A stretch of 57,948 bases of DNA from Sporolactobacillus nakayamae (GCF_900113325.1 NZ_FOOY01000025.1:1-57948), one strand, 5' to 3'; shown: positions 20,001-29,071, numbered from the stretch's first letter. Notes: generated from the sequence alone by a model not told the origin. Translations and numbers: made by a program.

Positions 20001-23000
20001 TGGTAACCGTTTTTTGATGTTGCACACTGTCCCCGAATACATCCGTTACCGGGTGCTCGCCGTCTGCATCGACCAGTGTCAGATGAACCTGAACATCATT
20101 AATGCCGGATTCGCCGTTCTGCTGGATGCCATCACGGTTCACGTCTTTCCAAACATAGTCACCAACGGACACCGATTTTTCAACAAAGCCAAAATCAAGG
20201 CTCTGATCTTCGTCTCCATTTTCCGTTAAAGCTTTCGCTGTCTCTGTCCATGTGGACGAATCATTTTCATTATTATCACCCTGACCAGCCAATGTTGGAA
20301 TTAGATTAGTCAATGCCAAAGCTGATTGATCCTGATCGATCGTGACCTGATAACGCTGATCACTCGGCAGAGCCGGTAAATCCGGGAACAGGTAGTAGCC
20401 ATCTTTTCCAGTTGTCTCGTTTTTCTTCGTTGTTTGTATCAACACTTCATTGCCAAAAACATCGGTGACCGTCGATTTAATGACCTGACCGTCAGCATCC
20501 ACAACCGATACGTTCAATCGAACGCCATTGATGCCTTTCTCACCGTCCTGCTGAATACCATCGCGATTAATGTCTTTCCAGACATAATCGCCAACTGAAA
20601 CTGACTTTTCAACAAATCCAAAGTCTAGCGTTGGATCACTCTCTCCATCCTCATTAAGCGTGACAGCATTTGCAGTCCAATCAGATGAATCTTTATCTGT
20701 CGCTGTCTTTTGGGGCTCTGTAGGTACTAAGTTATCAAGTGCCGTTAGTGTACCATCATCATTTTTGTCAATGCTTACTTGATAAAATTCTCCATCCGGA
20801 AGTAACGGCAAATCGGTAAAATTATAGTACCCTGCTTTGCCATCATGTGTACTTGTGATCTGAGATCCCACCGTCTCACCATTAATATTTTTCACAGATG
20901 AATCAACTGTTTTACCGTCTTTATCTACGACAATTAAATTTAATTTAACACCATTTATCCCAGAGTTATCCCCATCTTCAGAATTCTGAATACCATCTCT
21001 GTTCTTATCCAACCAGACATAGTCTCCTACCGACACGGATGGTACTTTAAAACCAAAGTCTAATGTTTGATCAGAATCACCATCATTTTTTAAATCCTTT
21101 GATTCAGCTGAATTAGTTGATGAATCCTTTGATGTGTCATTGCCCTGTTCTTTCAATGTTGGCACTTTACCGTTAAGAGCATTTTTTGTGCTTTGAGCAT
21201 CATTATCAATACTTACAATATAATGCTGTCCATCTGGCAATGCCGGTAAGTTGGAAAATTCATAATGACCTGTACTATCTGTTGTTTGTTCTGTTGGCTG
21301 ACTACCATCTGGCATAATAATATCTTTATTGTCGGATCTTTTGATCGATAGAACGATACCAGGAATTCCCTCTTCATTACTTTCTTGAATACCATCTCTA
21401 TTTTTATCAAACCAGACGTAATTCCCAACGGAAACATAGCCTACATCTTCACCAGAACCTGTTGCACCTCCAGTGGCGATACGTACATTGACTGGTTCAC
21501 TGAATGAAGTGGATGTGTACCCTGCCCCTGCGATTTGAGCATTGTTAATAATTTGTGTCAATCCTTTACTGCGAACAATATTCTGATTATAAGTCAGTAT
21601 ATACGCACCTGTTATCTCTTGGTTTGCCGGAAAGTCCAGTTCAAAATTTTCACCATTATTGGCGCTTTGGCTGAAACTTATGGAATAACCGGTTAAAGGT
21701 ACTAAATCCCCTTTTGTTAGATTTCCTGTTGATGGGTCGACAACTGCTTTATACAACTTAAATGAATCATGATCATAGGTTTGATTGGCACTTAACGAAT
21801 CTGTTAATTTCACGTTTTTACCTAGATCAGACTGTGCCTCGTTAATAGCCACGTTCCATTCAACTGTATCGTAAGGAGCACCCAGCATCTGACCGTTTTT
21901 CACCGTATAATCGGCTGCATGAGGAACCGTAACTGTTTTGTTGAATGAGTACGTAACCGAAGAATTATCCAAATCCTTTAAAGTGACGTCATTCTTATAG
22001 TTTCCACTTTTGTAAATAACGCCTGTCGGCTGTGACTGGTATTCAATTACATAAGGTTCTTTAATTTCATTATTAAATGTAAGTGTAAAGCCAGTAATTC
22101 CTGCCTCAGTTGTTGTCGGAGTGACCGTGTAATCACTCGGATTAACCACCTCGCCTTTTAACGGAGTCAAAAGTTTTTTCGCATGTGGATCTCCTGAGTC
22201 ATAGTTAAATTTATAAACCGTTACAATGGGTTTACCTGTTTCCGGGTTAGTAACCATGATATTATGACTACCATTTTTATCTGGATCTTGATTCATTGTA
22301 TCCGTAACTTCAGCCTTTTCCATTGTCAGGCTGTCAAAGTTAACCACTTCGTCCCAAGTGAACGTCTTAGTCGATGCATCGTAGGACCCAGTTTTATAAC
22401 CATTAGTTGATTCCGCAGAACTTGCTCCTACTGAACCACTTCCTGTTTCCTTTTTATCTACCGTTCCATCGTTATAATCCAGTTTATAGTTATTTGAATA
22501 GCCACTCTGTGGATTGTAATTCGTCGAATAGGAAAGAAGATATTCAATAGTGCTATCTAACGGGTGGTGAAAATCAATGGTAAACCCACTGTTTCCATCA
22601 TTCGAAGGAGTTACAGCATAGTCAGTACCCTCTGTTAATTTATTATTCGAATTATTTTTATCTATAATTGTCAGGCTTGATTGATCAAAACCATAAATGC
22701 CCGAACCAAAAGTATCTGTCAGGGTTGGCCCATTTTTATCCGAAGTTGCATTTAATGTCTGATGAAGCTGATTTAAATCTATTGTCCAATTAATCGTATT
22801 GCTCTTCGGATCAATCGTCCCAGATTTTGTAATGCCGACATTGTAAACTTTTACTGGATCGGTATTGACCGTTGCCCCGTTGCTCGTTGCTGCGTTACTG
22901 ACCTCTCCTTGTTCGATGTGCTCTGAGTCAGACGCTTGCGTCTTATATGTGATCACGTAGGCATCCGAAGTCTGGCTACCGCCGTTAAGCGTTATATCAA

Positions 23001-24345
23001 AGGTCTTTCTGTCACTAGAGATACTGTTCACTGTACCGGTATCAGATATCGGATTTTTATAGGATGAAGATCCCGTCGGTGTAACTTTTTTTACCGTTAG
23101 CGATCCATCAACATAACCGCTGTCCCCTGTTACTATATCGTGAATGACGGGTGAATTAACTAAACTATTGTTGAAGTTATAATTAATCGTCCATGTAATT
23201 GTCTGGGTTGACGAATCATAAGAACCATTGCTTGATTTTGTCATAAACGGCGCATAGTGTGCAGTTACAGACGCTGAATTTTTCGCATCAGTTAAAGAGT
23301 TCCCATCTACCGTACCGTTTAATTGAATGTTATTTGTAAAACTTGGATTGACTGAACTGGATGGTGAGCCTGAATTTATCTTCTTATCTTGGTTTATTGT
23401 TGTATCATAAACGATTTTATATGCCTGAGTAATTGGATTTGTAAAGGAAATCGTAAATACATGCGTTGACGAATTAACTGGCGATACGGTATAGTCACTC
23501 GGGCTTGTCAACTCAGCACCCTTACTTGCTTCTGATCCATCCAAATTCATTGTAACCGGATAAATATGCATATTTGTTGGGTCGCCGACACCTGTCGGAA
23601 GTGTAGGTGTATCCGTGACAGTTGCATTATCAACTGTATCTGCATGCGTATTAATATAAGAGGTCCATGTAATCGTCGACGCATTGAAATCAGGAGTACT
23701 ATTTGTGTGTGTATCCGTTACACCAGACTTGGTAACATCATTCTGGCTTGTTTTAAAAGCTAGCGTATAGTTTTTCCCGTTTCCAAAGTCTATTTGCTGA
23801 ACGACCGTACCCGTCTTAACACTTTGCGCAAAGGACACATTTATTGTTGCTGTACCCTTTCTGTTAATATATGAGGGATTCTTTTGAAAATAGTCATTCA
23901 GCGTTATTGTTGCTTTGTTATCTGTACCCACTGTCAGTGTTCCAATTGGTGTTCCAATTGGCGTTCCATTAAGATTTACTTGCTCTGTGAACCCATTAGG
24001 TACATCAATCTGTGAAGGAATTGAAAAGGTAAAATAGTCTCCGCTATTTACCGCACCATCCGGTATACTCCAGTCATAGTCCAGTTCGACGCTACTATTT
24101 GGATCAACATTTGCATTAGTGCTTGAATTGGACATATCCTTGTCGTCTACTTTAAAATTTGTCAAAGTGACTGTTGCATCGTTTATTTGTGAGCCGCTTT
24201 CTAACGCCTCTGCCTTCCCCATAAACGGTGACAGTGACATCTGACTGAATACTACGAAGAACGACAGCGCAATGATCATCAACCGCTTCACTAATCTGTT
24301 GTGTTTTGTCTTTTTAAGTCCGAGTGGTAGTCTCTTGGCTCTCAA
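17002..24345 (-). CDS. Giant LPXTG surface protein with 10 SdrD_B domains
   Basis: About 2447-aa wall-anchored protein. I place the start at TTG 24345, which follows AAGGGGAG by 7 nt and gives an N-terminus (LRAKRLPLG) like that of the CnaB adhesin. A GTG at 24453 in frame would add 36 residues of non-signal character. The signal peptide runs to AEA (45-47). Collagen-binding-like beta-sandwich modules fill about 50-960. Ten SdrD_B repeats (VSVGDYVWxDxNRDGIQ ... DxTLDFGF, about 135 residues each) fill 968-2335, with a short SpaA-like module, then LPITG (2412-2416) and an RRRRKN tail. The Asp/Asn-rich DxNxDG loops should bind calcium and stiffen the stalk. It is probably anchored by the sortase encoded downstream. 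The ligand is unknown. Confidence 0.92.
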   Translation of the reverse strand: MRAKRLPLGLKKTKHNRLVKRLMIIALSFFVVFSQMSLSPFMGKAEALESGSQINDATVTLTNFKVDDKDMSNSSTNANVDPNSSVELDYDWSIPDGAVNSGDYFTFSIPSQIDVPNGFTEQVNLNGTPIGTPIGTLTVGTDNKATITLNDYFQKNPSYINRKGTATINVSFAQSVKTGTVVQQIDFGNGKNYTLAFKTSQNDVTKSGVTDTHTNSTPDFNASTITWTSYINTHADTVDNATVTDTPTLPTGVGDPTNMHIYPVTMNLDGSEASKGAELTSPSDYTVSPVNSSTHVFTISFTNPITQAYKIVYDTTINQDKKINSGSPSSSVNPSFTNNIQLNGTVDGNSLTDAKNSASVTAHYAPFMTKSSNGSYDSSTQTITWTINYNFNNSLVNSPVIHDIVTGDSGYVDGSLTVKKVTPTGSSSYKNPISDTGTVNSISSDRKTFDITLNGGSQTSDAYVITYKTQASDSEHIEQGEVSNAATSNGATVNTDPVKVYNVGITKSGTIDPKSNTINWTIDLNQLHQTLNATSDKNGPTLTDTFGSGIYGFDQSSLTIIDKNNSNNKLTEGTDYAVTPSNDGNSGFTIDFHHPLDSTIEYLLSYSTNYNPQSGYSNNYKLDYNDGTVDKKETGSGSVGASSAESTNGYKTGSYDASTKTFTWDEVVNFDSLTMEKAEVTDTMNQDPDKNGSHNIMVTNPETGKPIVTVYKFNYDSGDPHAKKLLTPLKGEVVNPSDYTVTPTTTEAGITGFTLTFNNEIKEPYVIEYQSQPTGVIYKSGNYKNDVTLKDLDNSSVTYSFNKTVTVPHAADYTVKNGQMLGAPYDTVEWNVAINEAQSDLGKNVKLTDSLSANQTYDHDSFKLYKAVVDPSTGNLTKGDLVPLTGYSISFSQSANNGENFELDFPANQEITGAYILTYNQNIVRSKGLTQIINNAQIAGAGYTSTSFSEPVNVRIATGGATGSGEDVGYVSVGNYVWFDKNRDGIQESNEEGIPGIVLSIKRSDNKDIIMPDGSQPTEQTTDSTGHYEFSNLPALPDGQHYIVSIDNDAQSTKNALNGKVPTLKEQGNDTSKDSSTNSAESKDLKNDGDSDQTLDFGFKVPSVSVGDYVWLDKNRDGIQNSEDGDNSGINGVKLNLIVVDKDGKTVDSSVKNINGETVGSQITSTHDGKAGYYNFTDLPLLPDGEFYQVSIDKNDDGTLTALDNLVPTEPQKTATDKDSSDWTANAVTLNEDGESDPTLDFGFVEKSVSVGDYVWKDINRDGIQQDGEKGINGVRLNVSVVDADGQVIKSTVTDVFGNEVLIQTTKKNETTGKDGYYLFPDLPALPSDQRYQVTIDQDQSALALTNLIPTLAGQGDNNENDSSTWTETAKALTENGDEDQSLDFGFVEKSVSVGDYVWKDVNRDGIQQNGESGINDVQVHLTLVDADGEHPVTDVFGDSVQHQKTVTKDGNKGYYQFDNLPALLPGQLYRVTVDLDQPADALNNLIPTLAGRGDKTQDSSSNFADSILLPNDKDNDPTLDFGYIEKSVSVGNYVWKDMNRDGIQQDGEKGINGVQLSVSVVDADGQVIKSTVTDVFGNEVLIQTTKKNETTGKDGYYLFPDLPALPSDQRYQVTIDQDQSASALTNLIPTLAGQGDNNENDSSTWTETAKALTENGDKDQSLDFGFVEKSVSVGDYVWKDINRDGIQQDNEQGINGVQVRLTMVDQYGEHPVKDVYGDDVNPKTTTDDKNGNKGYYKFTNLPALLPGQLYRVTIDTDAESSKSALANLITTLAGQGSDLAKDSSTGFVNSVFLPNNNNDDPTLDFGYIEKSVSVGDYVWKDVNRNGKQDDGNTGINNVTVRITGPDGQSVTDVYGDPVGERRTETKDGKTGHYEFDNLPALPSGKHYTVSIVTDDTTKEALTNLIPTQTGEGTRAEDSSTGNAESTDLINDGDSDPTLDFGYIENSVSVGDYIWLDKNKNGIQDNNESGIESVVVNVIGPNGKPVIDVFGNEVKATKTDSKGHYEFGNLPALPEGKHYTVTIDQNASKDALNNLIPTKEKAGEDSAKDSSTWKAESSDLTKNGDKDPTLDFGFIQKSVSVGDYVWLDKNKDGIQNDNEKGIEGVTVTIKGPNGQTVKDNDGKEITSTKTDKDGHYGFTNLPSLPAGEHYKVSIDKDTSKQALINLAPTKENGSSDKGKDSSTWRSESGNLFNDGDKDLSLDFGFIEKSVSVGDYIWLDKNKNGVQDKGESGIPGVVIVITGPDGKPVTDLNGNEVNQVKTDSEGHYEFSNLPSLPEGQHYTVSIDRDASKGALKGLIPAKENGTNDKSKDSSTWKAESGNLLNDGDQDLTLDFGFVEETVPLVLKGGEPGAIYNVVDENGHVIVRGVMADEEGNVNFKGLATGKYHLVLVRGVEAETQTTKKPKVKGTKGLPITGDTNDMMTMAVGAILLIGGGFLTIFSRRRRKN
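17340..21440 (-). repeat. Ten SdrD_B-coding repeats
   Basis: Repeats of about 390-440 bp. Units alternate in type, and the segment 19321-19740 is nearly the same as 20161-20580: by eye about 13 mismatches in 420 bases at an offset of 840. The flanking units have diverged much more. Confidence 0.85.
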
Positions 24346-24643
24346 CTTACTTCTCCCCTTTATTTTCTGTGTAGGAATTGAATTGGATAGTGATCTCTGT
24401 GACTCGTATAGGAATCCGGTTTTGATCCGAAGTGCATCAAAAAGTAGGAACACGATTTCTTCCGGAAGAATTGGAGTTGTCTGTTTTTGATGATTTTTGT
24501 GTCCAAACTATGTAAAAAAAGCGCAGTTTTCCCGGAATTTTGTTTATCCTTAGTTTAAATCCCAAATCTATACAGTTTCTGAACAATTGATGATAAATGT
24601 CACGTCGTGTTGAACCATGTCACCGCTCGGGAGTGCAAAAAAA
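24346..24643 (-). promoter_or_regulatory. Upstream region of the SdrD-like gene
   Basis: About 300 bp from the TTG start to the next terminator. It contains a 17-mer, CTATACAGTTTCTGAAC (24568-24584), that recurs with one mismatch at 16527-16543 ahead of the DUF3885 remnant. No clear promoter hexamers or gene were identified. Confidence 0.35.
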
Positions 24644-24674
24644 GACCGCAAATCCTATTCATGGATTTGCGGTC
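24644..24674 (-). terminator. Terminator of the response-regulator operon
   Basis: Perfect 12-bp stem GACCGCAAATCC / GGATTTGCGGTC followed on the minus strand by a run of seven or more T, 30 bp past the last stop codon. Confidence 0.85.
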
Positions 24675-24703
24675 CTCATATTCTTTTATTAATATTAGGA
24701 TGA

Positions 24704-25153
24704 TCAGTTCATCGCGTCTTTGCTTTCTTTGTAACGTTCGTACATGCGGATGGCGCCGTCAACATTGCCCATTTCATTGTAAAGCTTGATGATCAGCTTC
24801 ATCGTCCGCTCGTCATCCGGCTCAATTTGATTGATCTGCTGACAGATGTCCAGCGCTTCCGCCTTTTTATTTTTCTTAATCAGGAATTTAACAAGTGCAT
24901 ACGCGTGTTCGAGCCAGAGCCCTGCCAATCTGATGCGCTCAGGTTCGACCCACAAGTAGCCATATTCATTAAAATAATGATTTCTGTAAGCCTTGAAGTG
25001 CTGAATATGAGCTTTATATGTAGACAAGTCAAGTGGCGGTAGCTGCGTTAACTGCTTTTCCCACTGCTCCACATCGATCGTTGTTCCGGATAAATTAAGG
25101 GAGTAGCCGATATCATTTTTAATAATATGATGATTGAATGGCAATTTCTCCAT
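24704..25153 (-). CDS. BTAD-like C-terminal part of a SAPR-type regulator
   Basis: 149 residues from ATG 25153 (or 150 from TTG 25156) with helical TPR-like character, as in the bacterial transcriptional activator domain that follows the winged helix in SAPR-type response regulators. The opening EKLPFNHHIIKND and IGYSLNLSG continue the end of the upstream regulator, YQIR. Its ATG overlaps the upstream stop in TGATG, so it could be made by coupled translation. It could equally be the back half of one gene broken by loss of a single base: one extra A after CGTAA would restore one frame of about 360 codons, the usual size. The frame is otherwise open throughout. Confidence 0.7.
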   Translation of the reverse strand: MEKLPFNHHIIKNDIGYSLNLSGTTIDVEQWEKQLTQLPPLDLSTYKAHIQHFKAYRNHYFNEYGYLWVEPERIRLAGLWLEHAYALVKFLIKKNKKAEALDICQQINQIEPDDERTMKLIIKLYNEMGNVDGAIRMYERYKESKDAMN

Positions 25154-25782
25154 CAATTACGTATTTGGTAAACAGTCGTGTACAGTTGTGTTGTTCCTTT
25201 GACCGCGTCGACGCCAGGCCACAGCAAATCGATCAATGTTTCTTTACTGACAAAATGCTCATGTTCCTTCAGCAAGTAGGCATAGAGTTCACGTGCCCGA
25301 GACGTACGCCATTTGACAGGAATATAGGTTTTCACCCCGTTTTCCATTTTATAAAAATTGAGACTGTCAAAGCATTCAATGCCAAACTCAGTTTCTATCA
25401 GCGGCTCGCCCGTCTGTGCTGACTCTTGCTTCTTAAATAAGCGCTCCACAGCCTTCTCCAGTCTCGGTTTCAACATAGGCTTAAGCAGATAATCAATCGC
25501 GTTCAATTCAAACGCCTTGATCGCAAATTCGTCATAGGCGGTTGTAAAAACAATCTCGATACGCTCATCTGCTGCTTGAAGTGCTTCGGCAAGTTCAATG
25601 CCGTTAAGTTCAGGCATCTCTATATCCAAAAATGCGACATCCGGTCTTGCCCTCTTAGCTGCGTCAAGCGCTTGCTCAGGATCGGTGAACGATTGAATGG
25701 ATTGAAACTTTCCTGTCTCCTGCAGCATTTTTCTAAGCTGATTGCATGCGAGTTCTTCATCATCGACTACAAATGCGTTCAT
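25153..25782 (-). CDS. Response regulator, REC plus winged helix (SAPR-type, front half)
   Basis: 209 residues. The REC domain (1-118) has acidic residues DDEE, phospho-acceptor Asp53 in FLDIEMP and the Lys in DYLLKP. A winged-helix DNA-binding domain (about 130-209) ends in GTTQLYTTVYQIRN. ATG 25782 follows AAAGGAGG; a GTG at 25800 in frame lies upstream of that site. It is divergent from the hybrid histidine kinase at 25976, its likely partner. The activator domain that normally follows is in the overlapping downstream frame. The separate pieces may still work, but DNA binding without the activator domain could change its effect. Confidence 0.88.
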   Translation of the reverse strand: MNAFVVDDEELACNQLRKMLQETGKFQSIQSFTDPEQALDAAKRARPDVAFLDIEMPELNGIELAEALQAADERIEIVFTTAYDEFAIKAFELNAIDYLLKPMLKPRLEKAVERLFKKQESAQTGEPLIETEFGIECFDSLNFYKMENGVKTYIPVKWRTSRARELYAYLLKEHEHFVSKETLIDLLWPGVDAVKGTTQLYTTVYQIRN

Positions 25783-25975
25783 TGTTTTCCTCCTTTGCAC
25801 CGGGCTTGCAAACAGGCATTTTTCCGATCATTACAATTTCGTTACACCGATTATACCACTTGCCGCGAAAGCACAATCAAATTTTAATCCCATTTATCTC
25901 CATGCGGCTATTCAATTTACGAAACTGAACTGATAGAATTACATATATCCGAACGCTATTCAGGAGTGACTTGCT
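25783..25975. promoter_or_regulatory. Divergent promoter region of the two-component system
   Basis: A TATAAT -10 for the regulator lies on the minus strand at about 25851-25856. TAGAAT at about 25933 is a candidate -10 for the kinase. Both -35 elements are weak, which suggests activator dependence. Confidence 0.45.
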
Positions 25976-28900
25976 ATGCATCGTGTGTTTGCCCTTTTTA
26001 CAGTCCTTTTATGTTATATCGGTCTCTTTTTAATTTTGTTATCATGGGCACATTTTTACGATGTCCACGGGCCCATGGCGAAGAATGGCGTCATCAACCT
26101 CAATCATTGGAATTTTGAGAAGAACGGCAATGTCCAGTTGAACGGCACATGGCGATTTTATCCAAACCAGCTGCTTACACCTAAGGCTATTCATGCCGGT
26201 CATGGTAAGCATTCATTGATGGTGAGCGTTCCTGATAACATGAGAAATCCTATATCGAAAAACAGTTCTGAGGCGCAGGCAGGCACATATCGATTGTTGA
26301 TTCATTCGGAGCGCGGCGGCCAGATGTTTGGTCTGCGCACTATTGTCATTTACAGCTCGAATCGCACTTATATGAATGGCCATTTGATTGGACAAAGCGG
26401 CAAACCAGCCTTGGGCAACGTACAACAGGCGTCACTCCGCCCCTACGTCACTTACTTTCCATTAAAAAAAGGGATAAACGAACTTGTGATCCAGACAGCC
26501 AGAATGGAAGGCAGCAGTGGTCGAGGGATTACCAAACCCATTGTTCTTGGTACACAAGAACGAATGGGGCGCAGTCACGACTTTGCCTTATTTAACGATA
26601 TGCTGATGATCGTCGCTTTCTTTTTTATGAGCCTTTACTTTTTAGGCTATTATTCTCAGCGCAGGAAGGATATTCATCTGCTGTTTTTTTCAATACTTTG
26701 CTTATTTTTTGCGGTGATTATTTCCTGGATCGGCCAGAGCCGTATCATCTATCTTCTTATTCCAAATCTGTCTTTATCCGCACTTGCTGCAATAGAGAGC
26801 GTCAGCACGATCGGCATTGGTATTTCAACATTTCTTTACCTTTACTGCGCCTATCCGAAATTGGTTTCCAAAAAGATTTTGATCTTTGGAACCGCGTCAG
26901 CATTAGTCACATTGATCTTGGATTTTTTACCCTTTGATTTTCTGTCGTATGTGACTTATTTTCTTCACTCAATTTTGGCGGTATCCATGTTAGCTTATGC
27001 TTCCTATATTTTTGTTCTTGCGATCATCCAACGTATGGAGGGGAGCATTTACCTGACAATCGGCATATTTTCAATGAGCATATTTGTAATCAGCATTATC
27101 ATTAATTCGTACAGCTCAAAGAACCCTTTTTCAGTTTACTCCATCTTTTCATTAATTTTCCTGCTTATGCTTTCGCTGATGATGTCCAAGCGTTTCTCAA
27201 ATGCATTTGAACGAAGTGAGTCGTTAGCGAAGGAGTTGATCCGAAACGACAAGCTTAAGGATGAATTCATCGCTAAGACATCTCACGAGTTTCGGACACC
27301 GCTCAACGGAATCATTAATACCGCGCAAACGCTGCTTGCAGGAAAACGCGATCGGAAAATCAGTGAGGAAGCCGATAAGATTCAAATGATCACACGGATC
27401 GGGTATCGGCTGTCTGCTTTAGTCAACGATATTCTGGATATGGAAAAAATAAAACAAGGAAGCCTGACGCTTAGTCTTATTCCTTTGGACGTTTTTACGA
27501 CCGTGAAAACGGAGCTGGTTTTTTATAAATTACTTGCCGAAAAAAAAGGGTTGGCGATTGTCAACGAAATCCCTTCAGATTTGCCGCTGATCTACGCTGA
27601 TGAGAATCGATTCCGCCAAATTTTAAATAACCTGATGGATAATGCAGTCAACTACACCCAAAGCGGGCAAATCACATTAAGTGCTTGGCAAAAGGGCCAA
27701 GCGATTGAAATCGCGGTTTCGGATACCGGAATCGGCATCCCCGCCTCAGAATATACACGGGTATTTCAAGCATTCGAACGTAGCAATGAACTCAACCAAA
27801 GCGAAGGTGCCGGGCTCGGGCTCAGTATCGTCAAGCAACTCGCTGAATTGCAAAACGGGACGATTTGGTTCGACTCGAAGGTGGGAACGGGCACGACCTT
27901 CCACGTCACGATTCCTATTTTCGAACGAAACCAAGCACTTGAACCCGGCGCTGCCGTTCGTCTTCCTATTGCTCAAAGCAAAACTAATTCAGTAGATGAC
28001 TCATCTGTGCCGCTCCTTGTCACTCCCTACCGTTCGCGCAAGGTCAATGCACCGACCATCTTAATTGTCGATGATAATCTGGAAAACTTGAGAATCGTGA
28101 TTGATATGCTAGAAAATATTCCATATAATGTCGTTGCTGTAAAAAATGGGGTGGAGGCCTTGGCGAGTGTGTCACATGTCAAGCCGGATCTCGTTATTCT
28201 TGACCTGATGATGCCGGGTATGTCCGGATTTGATGTTTGCCGAAAGATCCGCCAGCAGTACAGTCTCATTGAATTGCCTGTTCTGATGCTGACGGCGGCA
28301 ATCATTAATGACGACAAGCATTTTGCTTTCCGGGCAGGAGCCAATGACATTTTACAAAAACCCTATAATTTTTCTGAGTTTTCGGCGCGAATTCGCGGAC
28401 TGATCTTAATGAAACAGGTGGCAAATCAAGCGACAAACATGGAGGTTGCGTTTCTTCAGTCACAGATTCGCCCACATTTTCTTTATAATGTCCTCAATTC
28501 GATTATCGCGCTCAGCTATGAGGATATAGAAAAGTCGCGTGAAATGACGGCACAGTTCGCGGCTTACCTGCGCGGGAGCTTTGACTTTCAGAACACGTCG
28601 GCAATGAGCACATTCAAGAAGGAATTATCTCTAGTCAATTCCTACCTCACAATCGAAAAAATGCGGTTTCAAGATCGAATTCGAATCAGCATGGATGTTG
28701 CGAAAAATATTGATTTCCCGTTGCCGCCGCTCATGATTCAACCACTTGTTGAAAATGCTGTTCAGCATGGCATTAATAAGCGAAAGACGGGCGGACGGAT
28801 TACTTTATCTGTCAAGCAAATAGAAAACGCTTATGAAATTATGGTAACCGATAATGGTGTTGGTATGACCGAGGATCAGGTAAAAACAATACAATCAAAA

Positions 28901-29053
28901 AACCACGGTCAAAGTGTCGGCTTAAAAAATATTAATGAACGGTTAAAACACTATTTCGGAACACAGCTCACGATTCGAAGCGCTCTCGGAAAGGGGACAA
29001 GCGTTTCATACAAAATAACCGTCACTACATCACCCCGAGAATTGGACGACTGA
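25976..29053 (+). CDS. Hybrid sensor histidine kinase with 7TMR-DISM input and two kinase cores
   Basis: 1025-aa membrane sensor. After one N-terminal membrane helix comes an extracellular beta-sandwich (about 30-200, 7TMR-DISMED2-like). Seven membrane spans follow (about 205-400). A classical HisKA has His437 in SHEFRTPLNG, with its HATPase (about 545-660, GLGLSIVKQL). A REC domain (about 693-810) has Asp743 in LDLMMPG. A second, LytS-type kinase follows with His834 in RPHFLYN and its own HATPase (about 905-1015, LVENAVQHG). A phosphorelay inside one chain that then reaches the divergent regulator is likely. ATG 25976 follows AGGAGTG. The DISM input in known proteins senses carbohydrates or other small ligands; the signal here is unknown. 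Confidence 0.93.
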   Translation: MHRVFALFTVLLCYIGLFLILLSWAHFYDVHGPMAKNGVINLNHWNFEKNGNVQLNGTWRFYPNQLLTPKAIHAGHGKHSLMVSVPDNMRNPISKNSSEAQAGTYRLLIHSERGGQMFGLRTIVIYSSNRTYMNGHLIGQSGKPALGNVQQASLRPYVTYFPLKKGINELVIQTARMEGSSGRGITKPIVLGTQERMGRSHDFALFNDMLMIVAFFFMSLYFLGYYSQRRKDIHLLFFSILCLFFAVIISWIGQSRIIYLLIPNLSLSALAAIESVSTIGIGISTFLYLYCAYPKLVSKKILIFGTASALVTLILDFLPFDFLSYVTYFLHSILAVSMLAYASYIFVLAIIQRMEGSIYLTIGIFSMSIFVISIIINSYSSKNPFSVYSIFSLIFLLMLSLMMSKRFSNAFERSESLAKELIRNDKLKDEFIAKTSHEFRTPLNGIINTAQTLLAGKRDRKISEEADKIQMITRIGYRLSALVNDILDMEKIKQGSLTLSLIPLDVFTTVKTELVFYKLLAEKKGLAIVNEIPSDLPLIYADENRFRQILNNLMDNAVNYTQSGQITLSAWQKGQAIEIAVSDTGIGIPASEYTRVFQAFERSNELNQSEGAGLGLSIVKQLAELQNGTIWFDSKVGTGTTFHVTIPIFERNQALEPGAAVRLPIAQSKTNSVDDSSVPLLVTPYRSRKVNAPTILIVDDNLENLRIVIDMLENIPYNVVAVKNGVEALASVSHVKPDLVILDLMMPGMSGFDVCRKIRQQYSLIELPVLMLTAAIINDDKHFAFRAGANDILQKPYNFSEFSARIRGLILMKQVANQATNMEVAFLQSQIRPHFLYNVLNSIIALSYEDIEKSREMTAQFAAYLRGSFDFQNTSAMSTFKKELSLVNSYLTIEKMRFQDRIRISMDVAKNIDFPLPPLMIQPLVENAVQHGINKRKTGGRITLSVKQIENAYEIMVTDNGVGMTEDQVKTIQSKNHGQSVGLKNINERLKHYFGTQLTIRSALGKGTSVSYKITVTTSPRELDD

Positions 29054-29071
29054 TTGTGGAATAGACAGCAT

